Source: Chryseobacterium phocaeense
GTDB taxonomy: Bacteria; Bacteroidota; Bacteroidia; Flavobacteriales; Weeksellaceae
Length of the DNA: 64,000 bases
Direction: 5' to 3'
NCBI RefSeq assembly: GCF_900169075.1
Contig: NZ_LT827015.1
Location: 1,750,157 to 1,814,156, forward strand
A model generated the notes under the pieces. It was not told where the DNA came from and searched no databases. It was given only the letters and a program-made list of their open reading frames with translations. Within the stretch, counting starts at the first letter, position 1; the number at the start of each line of letters is the position of its first letter. The position numbers and the translations under genes are program-made. Shown here one piece after another: positions 34,047 through 42,829 of this stretch.

Positions 34047-35537
34047 TCAATCAATTCTAATATACAAGTTGTAATCCGTTCCGGATGGCTTGAAGCGATA
34101 GATCTTTTCCAGAACAGGATTGTCGCTTTTCAGGTTGTCTTTGATCCTGAATTCCTTCATCAGTTTATAATGGGTCTGATAATACAGAGCATCTTTACCC
34201 TGAAATAAATTTTTGTAGGAAAGAAGATACTTGGGTTTTCTGTTTTTTACGGTATTGATCCAGTAATTCGCTTTATCTTTTTTTATTTCTGTCTGAATCT
34301 GTTTGTCTACCAGCCCTACTTCATCAATGGTTTTTAATCCTGAAAAATAAGGGATGTAGCCAGCCGGTTCCAGAAGGATCCACTGCTTTTTATCTTTTTC
34401 GAAAGCATCAAGAAACACACCGATTCCTCTTCGGTAATTCCATTCTCCGTTTCCTGTTGCGATGGAATGTACAGTCTGGAAAGCCAGCATCGGAACAATA
34501 TAAAATACGACCAATAAAGACAGCCACAGCTTTCTTTTTTCTTTCTGCTCCAATACGAAAATAAGGACGGGAACGAATAGCAGCAGCTGCGGCACCCAGT
34601 AATACCAGTCGAATAAGCTTTTCTGGGAAATAAAAATAATCTGTTTTACCCAACCGAAAATAAAGATCATCCACAGGAAATAATTCCTCTTTTCTCTCTG
34701 ACGTACCAGATAAATGAAGCATAAAAGTTCAAAAATCAGGATAATAAGGGTCACCGGATTGAAGTTTCCGGGAAGTTTAAGCATTCCCCAGTAATTCCCG
34801 AAGCTGACCAGAAAATAATTGAGGTTCTGTGCAAAAGTGAAATCATGTTCATAGAGAAGTTTCTTGGCAACAATTGTGTTATTCACCAGTTCCCCGAAGT
34901 ACAGCCAGTTGAAAGAAAGGACGGATACAATTCCCAAAATTCCTCCAAAAATATAGTTCCATCTGATCTTCTTGTTCCAGAAAATATCGACAAGAAATAC
35001 AATTCCCAGGAAAATAACGGTATCAATTCTTGTAAACATGATCAGGGCAGGCAGAAAAATCAAAGCCCACTTTTTATTTTTGTTGAAGCCATAGTAGAGC
35101 AAAGCCATTTCCAGGAAGAAAAGAATTCCATACTCCATTCCGAGGATAGATATCTTGATGGAAGGCGGCAATATTCCGATCAGAAATATAAAAATAGCCT
35201 TATGCCATGGGTTTTTAAGCGTTAAATGGGCCAGAAGCAGTGTTCCTATTGTAAAAAGAACAGAATTAAAGACCAGCAGGGGTTCGATAAAATATTCTTT
35301 CCCGAAAATCAGATTGAAAAGATAGGATACAAAAACATATAAATGGGTTGTGGAAGCAGAAACTTTGGTAGCTCCGTTAAATCCTATGACTCCGTAGTCC
35401 AGCAGATTCTGGGCTACCCTCCAGGTGATGAACGCATCTTCCTGGATGTAATGAGTCAGTAAAAAAAGAAGTTTAAAAACAACCGTAAAAACCACGGCAT
35501 AGATCGGAAGCCTGTTATTTTTATTCTTAGCCATCAC
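34047..35537 (-). CDS. GT-C-fold membrane glycosyltransferase-like protein
   Basis: 496 residues with about ten hydrophobic helices in the first 380 and a soluble C-terminal domain of about 110. The segment HYIQEDAFITWRVAQNLLDY resembles the first-loop acidic motif (D-D/A-x-I-T-x-R-x-A-x-N) of GT-C enzymes that use polyprenyl-phosphate sugars, such as arabinofuranosyl and mannosyl transferases. Donor and acceptor cannot be told. It is upstream of, and in the same direction as, the repeats and DUF1697 gene but separated from them by 140 bp. The start could be either of two adjacent ATG codons. Confidence 0.7.
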   Translation of the reverse strand: MMAKNKNNRLPIYAVVFTVVFKLLFLLTHYIQEDAFITWRVAQNLLDYGVIGFNGATKVSASTTHLYVFVSYLFNLIFGKEYFIEPLLVFNSVLFTIGTLLLAHLTLKNPWHKAIFIFLIGILPPSIKISILGMEYGILFFLEMALLYYGFNKNKKWALIFLPALIMFTRIDTVIFLGIVFLVDIFWNKKIRWNYIFGGILGIVSVLSFNWLYFGELVNNTIVAKKLLYEHDFTFAQNLNYFLVSFGNYWGMLKLPGNFNPVTLIILIFELLCFIYLVRQREKRNYFLWMIFIFGWVKQIIFISQKSLFDWYYWVPQLLLFVPVLIFVLEQKEKRKLWLSLLVVFYIVPMLAFQTVHSIATGNGEWNYRRGIGVFLDAFEKDKKQWILLEPAGYIPYFSGLKTIDEVGLVDKQIQTEIKKDKANYWINTVKNRKPKYLLSYKNLFQGKDALYYQTHYKLMKEFRIKDNLKSDNPVLEKIYRFKPSGTDYNLYIRID

Positions 35538-35586
35538 GCATTTTTAGTTTCACAAATATAATCTTAAAATCAGGAATCCCAATAAC

Positions 35587-35616
35587 AAAAAAAACGGAAC
35601 CGAAGTTCCGTTTTTT
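35587..35616 (-). terminator. Intrinsic terminator of the DUF2723 gene
   Basis: AAAACGGAAC and GTTCCGTTTT pair perfectly. On the minus strand the loop is TTCG closed by C-G, and eight T follow. It starts 11 bp after the stop codon. Confidence 0.9.
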
Positions 35617-35626
35617 ATAAGCTGTA

Positions 35627-38600
35627 TTATTGTGTTACTTTAATAATGGCTGTGGTGATCTGATTTTCTTTTTCTTTCGAATAAGTAGAATCATAAGGTT
35701 CCATCACATCAAATAAATACTGGTAGAATGGCGTGATCTTCTGTACGTTTTCAGATTCATCCCTTGCTTTTTCTTTACCCATCTGCTGAAGATCCTTAAT
35801 AAAAGTATTGAATTTTTTATCAATCGGCTCAATGGATTTCACCAGGTAGCTGTAGGCTTTTTCATTCTGACCCAATTTATTATAAGCATCGGTCACGGCT
35901 GCTACCACAAGAGAATATTCCATAGGTTTCGCTCTCATCTGTCTTTTTGCAAAATTCTGGTCTGCCGGAGCAAGGCTTAAATAATAATCATATTCTTCAA
36001 AAATTCCTTTTTTCAGGATTTCTGCAAGCTGAAGACCTTTTTTCTCCTGTCCGGCTATAATGTATCCCGTAACCATAGCACTTAATGAACGTGGATCATT
36101 AAATTTCTGCGCAGGAATTTCTTTGGATGCAAGATCAAGCAGTTCTACCGCTTTAGCTTTCTGTCCGCTTAATGCCAGTGCCGAAGCCGCTCTGCTGGCT
36201 GACATTCTGTAACTCATGATATTGGAAGTAGCGGTTTCATCAAAGTGGGTGTTTAAATCTTTAAAATTACCCCATCTGAAGTTTTTCACTACATTGTATA
36301 AAGAATTGGTATCTACTCTACCCATATCTCCGTCTGCATTCTCAGCAGTGTGAATAGGAACCAGTCTGTAGCTGAATCCGTCGAACTGAAGGTATTCATT
36401 CAGGTAGAAAATATTTTCGCTGTCGTAGATCCCTCCTGATGAGAAGTTGATAGGACGCTTCCAGTCGAAATTGGCAAGCATATCCAGCATGATCAGGTTG
36501 TTTTTATATAAAGTGTTCCCTTTGTAAGTGATCATAATCTGGTTCACTACGTTTGGAAGGTCTGCCTGGGTAATGATTCCTGCTTTTAAAGCATTTTCCT
36601 TATTTACCGGAAGGATAAATTTGTTCACCGGAAGAATATTATATTTTTCATATTTCTCTTCCCCGAAATACATCTTTAAAAGTTCATCTTTTTCAGGAGA
36701 TTTAAATTTAATGAAATCTACCGCCTCTTTCAATGTTAAAGAATCCTGTGTAAGGTATTTTCTGAAAGCCCCGAACTGTGTATCCGGAACGCCCTGCTCT
36801 TTCAGCATTGAGAAAACACCTTCCCAATCTTCTTTTTTCATCATATAGATCTGGTCATTCACACCGTCTCTGTAGTCTTCATGCGTTAATTCACTTGGAA
36901 TTCCTGCTGCGTTGTAAGTTTTTCTTTTGATCTGGTCTAAGTTCCATGGAGTGGAAGCAAGCGTGAAGTTCACCACTTTCACATCATCTCTGAATCTTTC
37001 CGTCTCCTGGATAGCCCACACCGGATAGGTATCATTATCTCCGTAAACGAACAGGATATCGTTCTTCGGAAGTGATTTTAATACGGAATATGCATAGTCA
37101 TAAGCGGTATACCTGTTGCTTCTGTCATGTACATTATAGTTCTGGAGGCCCATCATAAACGGTACTCCTAATAAAACAACTCCCAGAGCAATATTGGCTC
37201 CGTTCGATTTAACTTTAGACTGAATAAACCATAAAATAGCTCCGGCTCCAAGACCGATCCAGATGGCAAAAGCATAGAATGAGCCTACCATCGCATAATC
37301 CCTTTCTCTTGGTTCAAAAGGTTTTACTCCGGTATAGAAAATAATCCCCACACTGGTTAAAACAAATAGAGAAAGTAAAGCATAGAATCTTCCAAAATCC
37401 CTGTTTAACTGGAAAAAGAATCCGATTAATCCTAAGATCAATGGTAAGAAAAAGAATTTTACGGTGCTTTCATTCTGGAATTTCGCAGGCATCTTTTCCT
37501 GGTTTCCAAGTAATGCGTTGTCAATAAAAGAAATCCCGGAGATCCAGTTTCCTTTAGTGTTTTCCATGTTTCCTTCGAGGTCATTTTGTCTTCCCACGAA
37601 ATTCCACATCAGGTATCTTACAAAATAATACCCGTTCTGGAATGTGATGAAATAATCCATATTCTGAGCCAGTGAAGGCTTCTGAACATTGATCAGGTTG
37701 TAAGGTTTAACCTTTAAATAATCTGCTGCTGTAATGGATTTATCTTCATATTTTGTTCTCAGTTCATCAAAGATCTGTTTCGCCTGTGGATTATCTGCCA
37801 CATCTTCATTCCCATAATTAAAGGTAAAATCAGGAGCACCATACATGGAAATATAGTTTGCCATTACGTCTTTGTCTTCATTGAACATCCTCGGCATTAG
37901 GCTCACCTGAGATTTGCTGAAGATATAATTGAAACGGTCACCGGTTTTTCTGTAAGTTCCGGTTTTCTCATCTTTTTCATAGATTTCACCTGTTTTCTGG
38001 GTTTTGAAGCTTCCGTCTTCATTCTTTTCAATTCCGTTTGCATCCAGGAAAGCGGTATAGTTTTGTCCATAGATTGTAGGCCAGTCACCATACTGCTCTC
38101 TGTTATAGTAATCCAGCATTCCGATGGCGGTATCCGGATCGTTAAGGTTCATCGGAGGGTTTGCGTTGGCTCTGATAGGAATTACCATCCAGCATGAGAA
38201 CCCGATAATCATATAAACTACTGATAATGCAGCAGTCTGATAAATATTTTTCTTCGCTTTTCTTGCGTATTTGATCATGAAGAAACAAGCCGCCGTCATT
38301 AAAATAAAGGCTGCAATGGTTCCTGAGTGAAAAGGAAGTCCAAGACCATTCACAAAGAATATTTCCAGTCTTCCGAACATCGTCATAATCAATGGGAAAA
38401 TAATTTTAAATACAATGATCAGAATTCCCAGGGTAATGGCATTCGCCCAGATAAAGTTTTTCCAGGTGAATTTATAATTTCTTGCGTAATAAACCAGACA
38501 TACCGCCGGAACGGCAAGCATCCCCATCATGTGTACCCCTACAGAAAGTCCCAATACAAAGAAAATAAGGATAATCCATCTTTCACTGTCCTTCGCCAGA

Positions 38601-39112
38601 TATTCGTTTTCCCATTTGGTGATCAGCCAGACTAATAAGGCAATGAACATAGACGCCATGGAATACACCTCTCCTTCTACTGCTGAAAACCAGAACGTAT
38701 CCGAGAAGGTAAAACATAATGCGCCCACCGCTCCTGCAAAAAGAATTGAGATTTCCTGGTGTTTCGTGATTTCATCAAAATCCTTGTTTAAAAGTCTTCT
38801 TACAAAATGAGTGATCGTCCAGAACAGGAATAAAATCGTCAGCGCACTGAATAATGCAGACATCGCGTTGATCACAATCGAATAGTTTTCGCCTTTTCCT
38901 AAAGCAAAAATGGCTGCCACAGCACCCACGATCTGAAATAAGGCCGCCCCGGGAGCATGCGTTACCTCCAGTTTGACAGCAGAGGAAATGTACTCGCCAC
39001 AATCCCAGAAACTGAAATTTGGTTCTATGGTCGACAAGTACGTGAAAAATGCAATGACAAAAATCACCCATCCTAAAACGGTGTTCCATTGCTTAAAAGT
39101 CCAATTTTTCAT
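35627..39112 (-). CDS. DUF2723 / GT117-family protein O-glycosyltransferase-like membrane protein
   Basis: 1161 residues. The DUF2723 domain opens the protein: FFTYLSTIEPNFSFWDCGEY then KLEVTHAPGAALFQIVGAVA, with the Glu/Asp pair expected of GT-C catalytic loops. About a dozen membrane helices reach to about residue 700. The rest is a large periplasmic region with a nucleotide- or glycan-handling look (LFVYGDNDTYPVWAIQETER) and a helical TPR-like C-terminus. The family is classed as GT117 and is widespread in Bacteroidetes. A role in protein or cell-surface glycosylation is inferred, not shown. Single gene with its own terminator. Confidence 0.85.
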   Translation of the reverse strand: MKNWTFKQWNTVLGWVIFVIAFFTYLSTIEPNFSFWDCGEYISSAVKLEVTHAPGAALFQIVGAVAAIFALGKGENYSIVINAMSALFSALTILFLFWTITHFVRRLLNKDFDEITKHQEISILFAGAVGALCFTFSDTFWFSAVEGEVYSMASMFIALLVWLITKWENEYLAKDSERWIILIFFVLGLSVGVHMMGMLAVPAVCLVYYARNYKFTWKNFIWANAITLGILIIVFKIIFPLIMTMFGRLEIFFVNGLGLPFHSGTIAAFILMTAACFFMIKYARKAKKNIYQTAALSVVYMIIGFSCWMVIPIRANANPPMNLNDPDTAIGMLDYYNREQYGDWPTIYGQNYTAFLDANGIEKNEDGSFKTQKTGEIYEKDEKTGTYRKTGDRFNYIFSKSQVSLMPRMFNEDKDVMANYISMYGAPDFTFNYGNEDVADNPQAKQIFDELRTKYEDKSITAADYLKVKPYNLINVQKPSLAQNMDYFITFQNGYYFVRYLMWNFVGRQNDLEGNMENTKGNWISGISFIDNALLGNQEKMPAKFQNESTVKFFFLPLILGLIGFFFQLNRDFGRFYALLSLFVLTSVGIIFYTGVKPFEPRERDYAMVGSFYAFAIWIGLGAGAILWFIQSKVKSNGANIALGVVLLGVPFMMGLQNYNVHDRSNRYTAYDYAYSVLKSLPKNDILFVYGDNDTYPVWAIQETERFRDDVKVVNFTLASTPWNLDQIKRKTYNAAGIPSELTHEDYRDGVNDQIYMMKKEDWEGVFSMLKEQGVPDTQFGAFRKYLTQDSLTLKEAVDFIKFKSPEKDELLKMYFGEEKYEKYNILPVNKFILPVNKENALKAGIITQADLPNVVNQIMITYKGNTLYKNNLIMLDMLANFDWKRPINFSSGGIYDSENIFYLNEYLQFDGFSYRLVPIHTAENADGDMGRVDTNSLYNVVKNFRWGNFKDLNTHFDETATSNIMSYRMSASRAASALALSGQKAKAVELLDLASKEIPAQKFNDPRSLSAMVTGYIIAGQEKKGLQLAEILKKGIFEEYDYYLSLAPADQNFAKRQMRAKPMEYSLVVAAVTDAYNKLGQNEKAYSYLVKSIEPIDKKFNTFIKDLQQMGKEKARDESENVQKITPFYQYLFDVMEPYDSTYSKEKENQITTAIIKVTQ

Positions 39113-39296
39113 AGTATTAAATCAATTATGCGAAAATAAGGCTTTTATAGCATTCCATGGTGTTTTTAACAAAATTTAAAAAATTTGGCGCAGTATTTGT
39201 GATCGTACTTCATCAAAGATTGCAAATCAAAAAATAAATTTTGCTGAATCGCAGGCTTGATATCAAACAAAAGTTTAGTAATTATTTATTTTTTTG

Positions 39297-39304
39297 TATT
39301 TTTG
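39297..39304 (+). promoter_or_regulatory. -7 box (TATTTTTG) of the cysteate synthase-like gene
   Basis: Exact TAnnTTTG match 30 bp before the start codon. The -33 region (GTTTAG near 39273-39278) is imperfect. Confidence 0.55.
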
Positions 39305-39334
39305 CGGTCAGATTTTTATTGAAAATAACAAATA

Positions 39335-40372
39335 ATGAGTAATGTTTACGATAATATTCTTGGCCTAATAGGAAATACTCCTATGGTGAAGCTTAATACT
39401 GTTACAAAAGATATTCCTGCAACCGTTTATGCCAAGTTAGAATCATATAATCCTGGACATTCCACAAAAGATAGAATAGCACTTCATATTATAGAAAACG
39501 CTGAAAAAAAAGGTTTATTAAAGGAAGATTCCGTAGTTGTAGAAACTACGTCAGGAAATACCGGGTTTTCTATTGCGATGGTCTGTATTATTAAAGGATA
39601 TAAATGTATTCTGGCAGTAAGCGACAAGACAAAGCCTGAGAAAATTTCTTACCTAAAGGCATTGGGCGCTACGGTATATATTTGTCCGGCCAATGTTGCA
39701 GCAGATGATCCAAGATCGTATTATGAGGTAGCTAAAAGAATAGCTTCAGAGACGCCAAATTCAGTTTACATCAATCAGTATTTCAATGAATTGAATATTG
39801 ATGCACACTACCAGACTACGGGTCCTGAAATTTGGGAGCAGACAGAAGGAAAGGTAACCCATCTTTTTGCCTGCACTGGAACAGGTGGAACATTATCAGG
39901 TTCGGGTAAATTTTTAAAGGAAAAAAATCCGGATATCAAGATCATCGGCGTAGATGCGGATGGATCTATTCTGAAAACGTATCATGAAACCGGAGAAATC
40001 CATAAAGAAGATGTACATCCTTATCAGATCGAAGGAATGGGAAAAAATCTGATTCCTGCAGCCCTTCTTTTTGACAAAATAGATGAATTTGTAAGGGTAA
40101 ATGATGAGATGTCTGCTTACAGAACCCGTGAAATAGCGCTTAAAGAAGCTATTATGGGAGGATATACCACAGGAGCGGTAACACAGGCGCTTATCCAGTA
40201 TTCCCAATCTCACGAGCTGACCAAAGATGATATGATAGTCCTTATATTCCCGGACCACGGGTCAAGGTATATCACCAAAGTTTATAGTGATAAATGGATG
40301 GCTGAGCAAGGTTTCGTAAATAACTGTGTACATAATTACGATGAAGTTTTCAAAACTGAATTCATTAAATAA
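39335..40372 (+). CDS. Cysteine synthase-family PLP enzyme, probable cysteate synthase
   Basis: 345 residues of the fold-type II PLP family. PLP lysine in NPGHSTKDRIALHI (Lys45; note GHST instead of the usual GGSV), phosphate/substrate loop TTSGNTGFSI (73-77) and cofactor phosphate cradle CTGTGGTLSG (181-186). It lacks a CBS domain. Ordinary CysK or CysM is one possibility. Because the next gene, 75 bp on, is an alpha-oxoamine synthase, I favour cysteate synthase, which makes cysteate from O-phosphoserine and sulfite for sulfonolipids. This rests on gene pairing and flavobacterial biology, not on a decisive motif. Confidence 0.7.
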   Translation: MSNVYDNILGLIGNTPMVKLNTVTKDIPATVYAKLESYNPGHSTKDRIALHIIENAEKKGLLKEDSVVVETTSGNTGFSIAMVCIIKGYKCILAVSDKTKPEKISYLKALGATVYICPANVAADDPRSYYEVAKRIASETPNSVYINQYFNELNIDAHYQTTGPEIWEQTEGKVTHLFACTGTGGTLSGSGKFLKEKNPDIKIIGVDADGSILKTYHETGEIHKEDVHPYQIEGMGKNLIPAALLFDKIDEFVRVNDEMSAYRTREIALKEAIMGGYTTGAVTQALIQYSQSHELTKDDMIVLIFPDHGSRYITKVYSDKWMAEQGFVNNCVHNYDEVFKTEFIK

Positions 40373-40399
40373 AAATCAATAACCTACGATACAAATCAG

Positions 40400-40429
40400 G
40401 CCTTTTGTGTTCTACAGGAAAGGCTTTTT
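40400..40429 (+). terminator. Weak hairpin plus T-run between the two lipid genes
   Basis: GCCTTT and AAAGGC (6-bp stem, 13-nt loop) followed by five T. It may attenuate read-through, so the second gene may also have its own promoter. Confidence 0.4.
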
Positions 40430-40446
40430 AAATTTACTTATACAAA

Positions 40447-41721
40447 ATGTTGGATATTTTTGAAAGAATAAAAGAAAATCCGGGACCTCTTGGACAGTTT
40501 GCAGATTACGGCGAAGGCTATTTTATTTTCCCGAGACTGGAAGGACCTATTGGTCCGAGAATGCAGTTTCAGGGAAGAGAAGTGATTTTCTGGAGTGCCA
40601 ATGACTATCTGGGACTATGCAACCACCCTGAGGTGATAGAAGCTGATGCCAAAGCGGCTGCAGAATATGGAATGTTCTACCCTATGGGTGCCAGAGCGAT
40701 GTCCGGAGAAACAGATCAGCACCTTCAGCTGGAAAAAGAACTGGCAGAATTTGTACAAAAAGAATCAGCATATTTATTGAATTTCGGTTATCAGGGAATG
40801 GTTTCTACCATTGATGCTCTCGTCAGCAGAAATGATGTGATCGTTTATGATGTGGATTCTCACGCCTGTATCGTAGACGGTGTAAGACTTCACTCAGGAA
40901 AAAGATTTACCTACAGACATAACGATATTGAAAGCCTTGAAAAGAACCTTCAGAGAGCCACTAAGGTAGCTGAAGAAAACGGAGGCGGTATCCTTGTGAT
41001 TACAGAAGGAGTTTTCGGGATGAGAGGCCAACAGGGAAAAATCAAAGAAATCTGCGATCTTAAATCCAAATATAATTTCAGACTTTTAGTAGATGATGCC
41101 CATGGATTCGGTACTCTTGGGAAAACAGGAGCCGGAGCTGGTGAAGAGCAGGGATGTCAGGATCAGATTGATGTCTATTTCTCTACTTTCGCTAAATCTA
41201 TGGCCGGTTTCGGAGCATTCATTGCAGGAGATAAAGAAATCATCAGATATTTAAAATTCAATCTAAGATCTCAGATCTTTGCAAAATCTCTTACCATGCC
41301 TATGGTTATCGGAGGATTGAAAAGACTGGAACTTTTAAGAACAAGACCTGAAATTAAAGCTAAACTTTGGGAAAATACCTATAAGCTTCAGAATGGTCTT
41401 AAGGAAAGAGGATTCAATATCGGGGACAGTAATACCTGTGTAACTCCTGTTATGATGCAGGGAACTCCGGTAGAAGCTACCCTTCTTGTAAAAGATTTAA
41501 GGGAAATTTACGGAATTTTCACTTCTGTAGTTGTATATCCGGTTATTCCGAAGGGAATGATCCTGTTAAGATTAATTCCTACAGCTTCCCATACGGATGC
41601 GGAAATTAATGAAACACTGGCGGCTTTTGAAGCCATTCACGATAAATTAGTAAGTGGTCATTACAAAGAGCAGGAACAGAAACTGCTGCAGGAGCAGGGT
41701 TTAAGTTTTAAGCCGATCTAA
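40447..41721 (+). CDS. Alpha-oxoamine synthase, probable cysteate fatty acyltransferase or serine palmitoyltransferase
   Basis: 424 residues of the AOS family (KBL, BioF, SPT, CFAT). Visible: substrate site FWSANDYLGLCNHPEV, PLP ring stacking SHACIVDGVR (about 138-147), ring-nitrogen aspartate in LLVDDAHGFGTLG (216-220) and PLP lysine in FSTFAKSMAGFGAFIA (Lys250). The N-terminus, with EGPIGPRMQF in place of the usual SPT opening, and the 20-residue C-terminal extension set it apart from typical SPT. Downstream of a cysteate synthase-like gene it most likely condenses cysteate with an acyl thioester to start capnine or sulfobacin synthesis. Serine palmitoyltransferase is the alternative. Confidence 0.75.
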   Translation: MLDIFERIKENPGPLGQFADYGEGYFIFPRLEGPIGPRMQFQGREVIFWSANDYLGLCNHPEVIEADAKAAAEYGMFYPMGARAMSGETDQHLQLEKELAEFVQKESAYLLNFGYQGMVSTIDALVSRNDVIVYDVDSHACIVDGVRLHSGKRFTYRHNDIESLEKNLQRATKVAEENGGGILVITEGVFGMRGQQGKIKEICDLKSKYNFRLLVDDAHGFGTLGKTGAGAGEEQGCQDQIDVYFSTFAKSMAGFGAFIAGDKEIIRYLKFNLRSQIFAKSLTMPMVIGGLKRLELLRTRPEIKAKLWENTYKLQNGLKERGFNIGDSNTCVTPVMMQGTPVEATLLVKDLREIYGIFTSVVVYPVIPKGMILLRLIPTASHTDAEINETLAAFEAIHDKLVSGHYKEQEQKLLQEQGLSFKPI

Positions 41722-41732
41722 TGAGAAAAGAT

Positions 41733-41763
41733 AAAACCACTGAACAGTTTCAGTGGTTTTTTT
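41733..41763 (+). terminator. Intrinsic terminator after the oxoamine synthase gene
   Basis: AAAACCACTGAA and TTCAGTGGTTTT form a perfect 12-bp stem with a 4-nt loop, followed by T. A GTG at 41753 that would lengthen the next gene falls inside it. Confidence 0.9.
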
Positions 41764-41794
41764 ATGGAATATTTTACCTTTTCAATATATAAGA

Positions 41795-42694
41795 ATGAAG
41801 TTCAAAGGTTATATGCTGGGGATCCTGTCGTCTGTTTCATTCGGGCTGATTCCCATTTTCATCCTGCCCCTTAAAAAGGCTCATTTTTCTATGGATATTA
41901 CGCTGTTCTATAGATTTTTATTTTCTGCCTTAATGGTTGGCACATATTTGCTTTACAGCAAACAAGGTTTGAGGATCAATAAAAAAGAAGCTCTGATCCT
42001 TGCCGTTCTGGGAGTCTGCTATGCCCTTTCTTCTGAGTTTTTATTTATAGGCTACGATTATCTTACGCCGGGAATTGCTTCTACCGTTCTGTTTATTTAT
42101 CCGGTGATGGTGGCTTTGATCATGTTCTTTTTTTATAAGGAAAAACTTTCGCAGCTGTCGGTACTATCATTACTCTTGGCTTTTGCCGGTGTCATTGTTT
42201 TATGTCTGAAAGGACAGGGTTTTGAGATCAATTTTGCGGGACTCGGCGTAGTGATGTTGAGTTCCATATTCTACGCGCTTTACATGGTGATTGTGAATAA
42301 ATCCAGACTTAAAGTATCCGGATTCAAGCTGTCCTTCTACTCTATGCTTTTTACCTCAGTATTTTTTATGAGTAAAGCATCCCTGGCAGGTGAATCTTTT
42401 GCGATTCCTTCAGTATTTGTCTTTATCAATTTTATTATTTTCGCCTTTCTTACGACTGTAATTTCCAGTCTGTGTTTAGTGTACGCTATCAAATATATCG
42501 GATCAACACCCACAGCCATTTTAGGAGCATTGGAACCCGTAGTTGCCGTGATGGTAAGCGTTTTCATGTTTCATGAACATTTTACCCAGAATCTTCTCAT
42601 CGGCATTGTCCTTATCCTGTCCGGTGTAACTCTGAATGTTATTGCCGACCACAGACAATCAAAGCGTGAAAAAAAGATCATAAAAAATGCCTGA
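41795..42694 (+). CDS. EamA/DMT-family transporter
   Basis: Started at the ATG at 41795 (299 residues), just after the terminator. Ten membrane helices in two EamA repeats are visible (for example YMLGILSSVSFGLIPIFILP and GLGVVMLSSIFYALYMVIVN). The second repeat ends in the family motif GSTPTAILGALEPVVAVMVS (x-A-x-x-x-x-x-P-V). It sits in the inner membrane and exports or imports a small metabolite that cannot be deduced. A link to the lipid genes upstream is not indicated. Confidence 0.85.
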   Translation: MKFKGYMLGILSSVSFGLIPIFILPLKKAHFSMDITLFYRFLFSALMVGTYLLYSKQGLRINKKEALILAVLGVCYALSSEFLFIGYDYLTPGIASTVLFIYPVMVALIMFFFYKEKLSQLSVLSLLLAFAGVIVLCLKGQGFEINFAGLGVVMLSSIFYALYMVIVNKSRLKVSGFKLSFYSMLFTSVFFMSKASLAGESFAIPSVFVFINFIIFAFLTTVISSLCLVYAIKYIGSTPTAILGALEPVVAVMVSVFMFHEHFTQNLLIGIVLILSGVTLNVIADHRQSKREKKIIKNA

Positions 42695-42808
42695 CAAGTT
42701 CAGATATTTTTATTATTTCGTTTCATTAAACAAACCTCCAGCGATCCTCCCAATTTAATAAAGCCTAAACTTTCCTGCTTAGTTTTTTCATTTTAGGTGA
42801 ATTTAAAA

Positions 42809-42816
42809 TACCTTTG
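42809..42816 (+). promoter_or_regulatory. -7 box (TACCTTTG) of the radical SAM gene
   Basis: Exact TAnnTTTG match. Transcription would start near 42823, which excludes a GTG at 42797 and supports the TTG start at 42830. Confidence 0.65.
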
Positions 42817-42829
42817 CAAAAATTTTCTG

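Noticed and set aside
41753..41794. A GTG start at 41753 for the EamA transporter
   Set aside because: It lies inside the terminator of the upstream gene; the ATG at 41795 begins exactly at the first membrane helix.
42797..42829. A GTG start at 42797 for the radical SAM gene
   Set aside because: It is upstream of the -7 box at 42809-42816, so it would not be transcribed from that promoter.
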